NCBI GenBank assembly: GCA_900549245.1 | Contig: URNQ01000101.1 | Coordinates: 1-6,818, forward strand | DNA length: 6,818 bases | DNA from: an uncultured Collinsella sp. | GTDB lineage: Bacteria > Actinomycetota > Coriobacteriia > Coriobacteriales > Coriobacteriaceae | Direction: 5' to 3' | Part shown: positions 5,959 through 6,818 of the stretch, piece after piece | Layout: every line of letters starts with the position of its first letter | How positions within the stretch are numbered: position 1 is the stretch's first letter | Notes under the pieces: model-generated | Told to the model about the DNA's origin: nothing | Seen by the model: the letters and a program-made list of their open reading frames with translations, nothing else | Database searches by the model: none | Program-made: the position numbers and the translations under genes

Positions 5959-5988
5959 AAAAACGTGCCGCCCCAAAAGGGGCGGCAC
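5959..5988 (-). terminator. Strong intrinsic terminator after the multi-pass membrane protein gene
   Basis: A perfect ten-pair hairpin, GTGCCGCCCC/GGGGCGGCAC (5965-5974 with 5979-5988), closes on a four-base loop. On the minus strand G and then five T (5959-5963) follow. There is no T run on the plus side, so it acts on minus transcripts. It lies 182 bases after the stop of the gene at 6171, giving that transcript a long structured 3' untranslated region. Confidence 0.88.
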
Positions 5989-6030
5989 ACAAACCAATCC
6001 ATTAGCCAAAACTCGTTGGCAAGCTCGCGC

Positions 6031-6116
6031 CGTCAGACCCGCGGCGTATGCCTTTGCCTCGCGCGACCCTGCGAAGCCGTGAGCGAGAGGGAAAGGGATG
6101 CGCCGCGGGTCTGACG
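6031..6116. repeat. 86-nt long imperfect hairpin with perfect 16-base terminal arms
   Basis: CGTCAGACCCGCGGCG (6031-6046) and its exact reverse complement (6101-6116) bound the element. Pairing continues inward through 6064/6083 with three single mismatches (6050/6097 G-G, 6056/6091 G-G, 6061/6086 G-A). That makes 31 pairs, one of them G-U on the plus strand, and leaves an 18-base loop (6065-6082). There is no T run at either end and no coding frame across it. It could be a dispersed palindromic repeat (REP- or MITE-like) or a structured 3' untranslated RNA; copies elsewhere in the genome would tell. Confidence 0.85.
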
Positions 6117-6170
6117 CCCGGAGTGGTAAAGCCAGCAGTTGCCCCGCGCTCCGCAGTCGGTGAAAGCAGA

Positions 6171-6803
6171 TCACATGCCCGCGAGACCTCGAGCTGCGGT
6201 GGCACACATAAACGCCAGGACTAGGATCACGAGTGAGCCCGCGATATCAACCAGCACGCCCATTGCACGGCGCTCAAACAACCAGCTCTCAAAGTGCGGA
6301 GCGACGTTGCGCCAAACACGCCACAGCAAGATGCCCATACCGATGACGCCCGGGATATTGAGCAGTAGGATCTCGGAGCACAAAAGACCGATCAGGTTGC
6401 CGGCGACAAAACCAGCGTCGCCCTCGCAGTATTTGCGGTAGACCATATACAACATGTATGCCACAAACGGCTGCAGGCACGCAGAGATAAACGTAACCAC
6501 CATCGAGGGGTCCTGAGAAAAGACATCGGTGAGCTTATCCACGCTCGTGGCATCCTTAGAGGCCAGGAACAGACCAATGACCACCACGGGCACCACGCCC
6601 AAGATGACCTCGACCAGAGTAAACAACTTGGCAGTCAAATCCTCACTAGCCGAATTCAAATGAGGCGCCCACTCAGGATGAGCATGCGCACCGACCTTCT
6701 TCTCCTTATCGGCACGCTCGGCCTTGTCACCCTCAACAATCCGACGCTCAGGATCAAGACGAGTCCCCGCCGCAGCAACCCGAGCCCGAGACTTCTTACC
6801 CAT
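6171..6803 (-). CDS. Unrecognised multi-pass membrane protein
   Basis: I do not recognise this 210-residue protein. It opens with a charged, probably cytoplasmic segment of about 55 residues containing HAHPEWAPH (40-48). Hydrophobic spans follow near 60-81, 101-122, 131-162 (long enough for a helix plus a second or re-entrant one) and 182-204. A conserved-looking loop WRVWRNVAPHFESW (161-174) precedes the last helix. There is no signal-peptide cleavage site or catalytic motif. The ATG at 6801-6803 gives a typical MGKKSRAR beginning. Another in-frame ATG lies exactly at the window edge (6816-6818) and would add five residues (MGCFF); its ribosome site would be outside the window. Seven T lie directly before the chosen ATG with GGGGTG as the only weak ribosome-site candidate, so the start is uncertain. 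Transcription ends at the terminator at 5959-5988. Confidence 0.82.
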   Translation of the reverse strand: MGKKSRARVAAAGTRLDPERRIVEGDKAERADKEKKVGAHAHPEWAPHLNSASEDLTAKLFTLVEVILGVVPVVVIGLFLASKDATSVDKLTDVFSQDPSMVVTFISACLQPFVAYMLYMVYRKYCEGDAGFVAGNLIGLLCSEILLLNIPGVIGMGILLWRVWRNVAPHFESWLFERRAMGVLVDIAGSLVILVLAFMCATAARGLAGM

Positions 6804-6818
6804 AAAAAAACACCCCAT

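Noticed and set aside
5736..6002. 88-codon minus-strand open frame between the membrane protein genes
   Set aside because: It begins upstream of and reads through a strong terminator, has no ribosome site, and ends in a low-complexity Cys/Arg/Gly segment. A central stretch (EKVLVEELLSF) looks protein-like, so homologues would be worth a search, but it is not supported alone.
1..6818. CRISPR array, tRNA, rRNA, insertion sequence or prophage
   Set aside because: No regularly spaced repeats, no cloverleaf or rRNA-like stretch, and no transposase, integrase or phage structural protein seen on either strand.

Overview
The window is GC-rich chromosomal DNA with every recognisable gene on the minus strand, so transcription runs from high to low coordinates. 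The gene content is a UvrB-like Mfd amino terminus, endonuclease III, an MsbA-type ABC half-exporter, a membrane-anchored RmuC, and two small membrane proteins I cannot name. Together with the strong G/C third-position bias and AGGAGG-type ribosome sites, this suggests a high-GC Gram-positive. My best guess is a Coriobacteriia gut commensal such as Collinsella. That is inference from style and general knowledge, not from a search.

Layout in transcription order: (1) 6803-6171, an unrecognised multi-pass membrane protein; its 3' region holds a striking 86-nt imperfect hairpin (6031-6116) and then a textbook terminator (5959-5988). (2) 5958-5706, a gene-free, comparatively AT-rich leader with competing inverted repeats. 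(3) 5705-5271, an unrecognised Gln-rich protein with one membrane span. (4) 5147-3792, rmuC, closed by a strong terminator (3741-3779). (5) 3665-1797, an ABC exporter half-transporter preceded by a near-palindrome that could be an operator. (6) 1765-1100, nth. (7) 942-1, the first 314 codons of mfd, which runs off the window.

The most unusual feature is an uninterrupted run of 26 G on the coding strand (C at 1871-1896) at the very end of the ABC exporter gene. In the register given here the protein ends in an unremarkable 24-residue tail. One base fewer, or two more, would instead give SLWSRQTGAFLEA, which looks like the usual carboxyl terminus of this exporter family. The tract is therefore either a phase-variable switch shown in an alternate register, or a sequencing/assembly error in a homopolymer. 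Raw long reads would decide.

Functionally, rmuC, nth and mfd all serve genome maintenance and lie on one strand around the exporter. The exporter and nth are only 31 bases apart with no visible terminator, so they are probably co-transcribed. mfd is separated from nth by about 157 bases containing two terminator-like hairpins. I saw no tRNA, rRNA, CRISPR array, insertion sequence or prophage gene.
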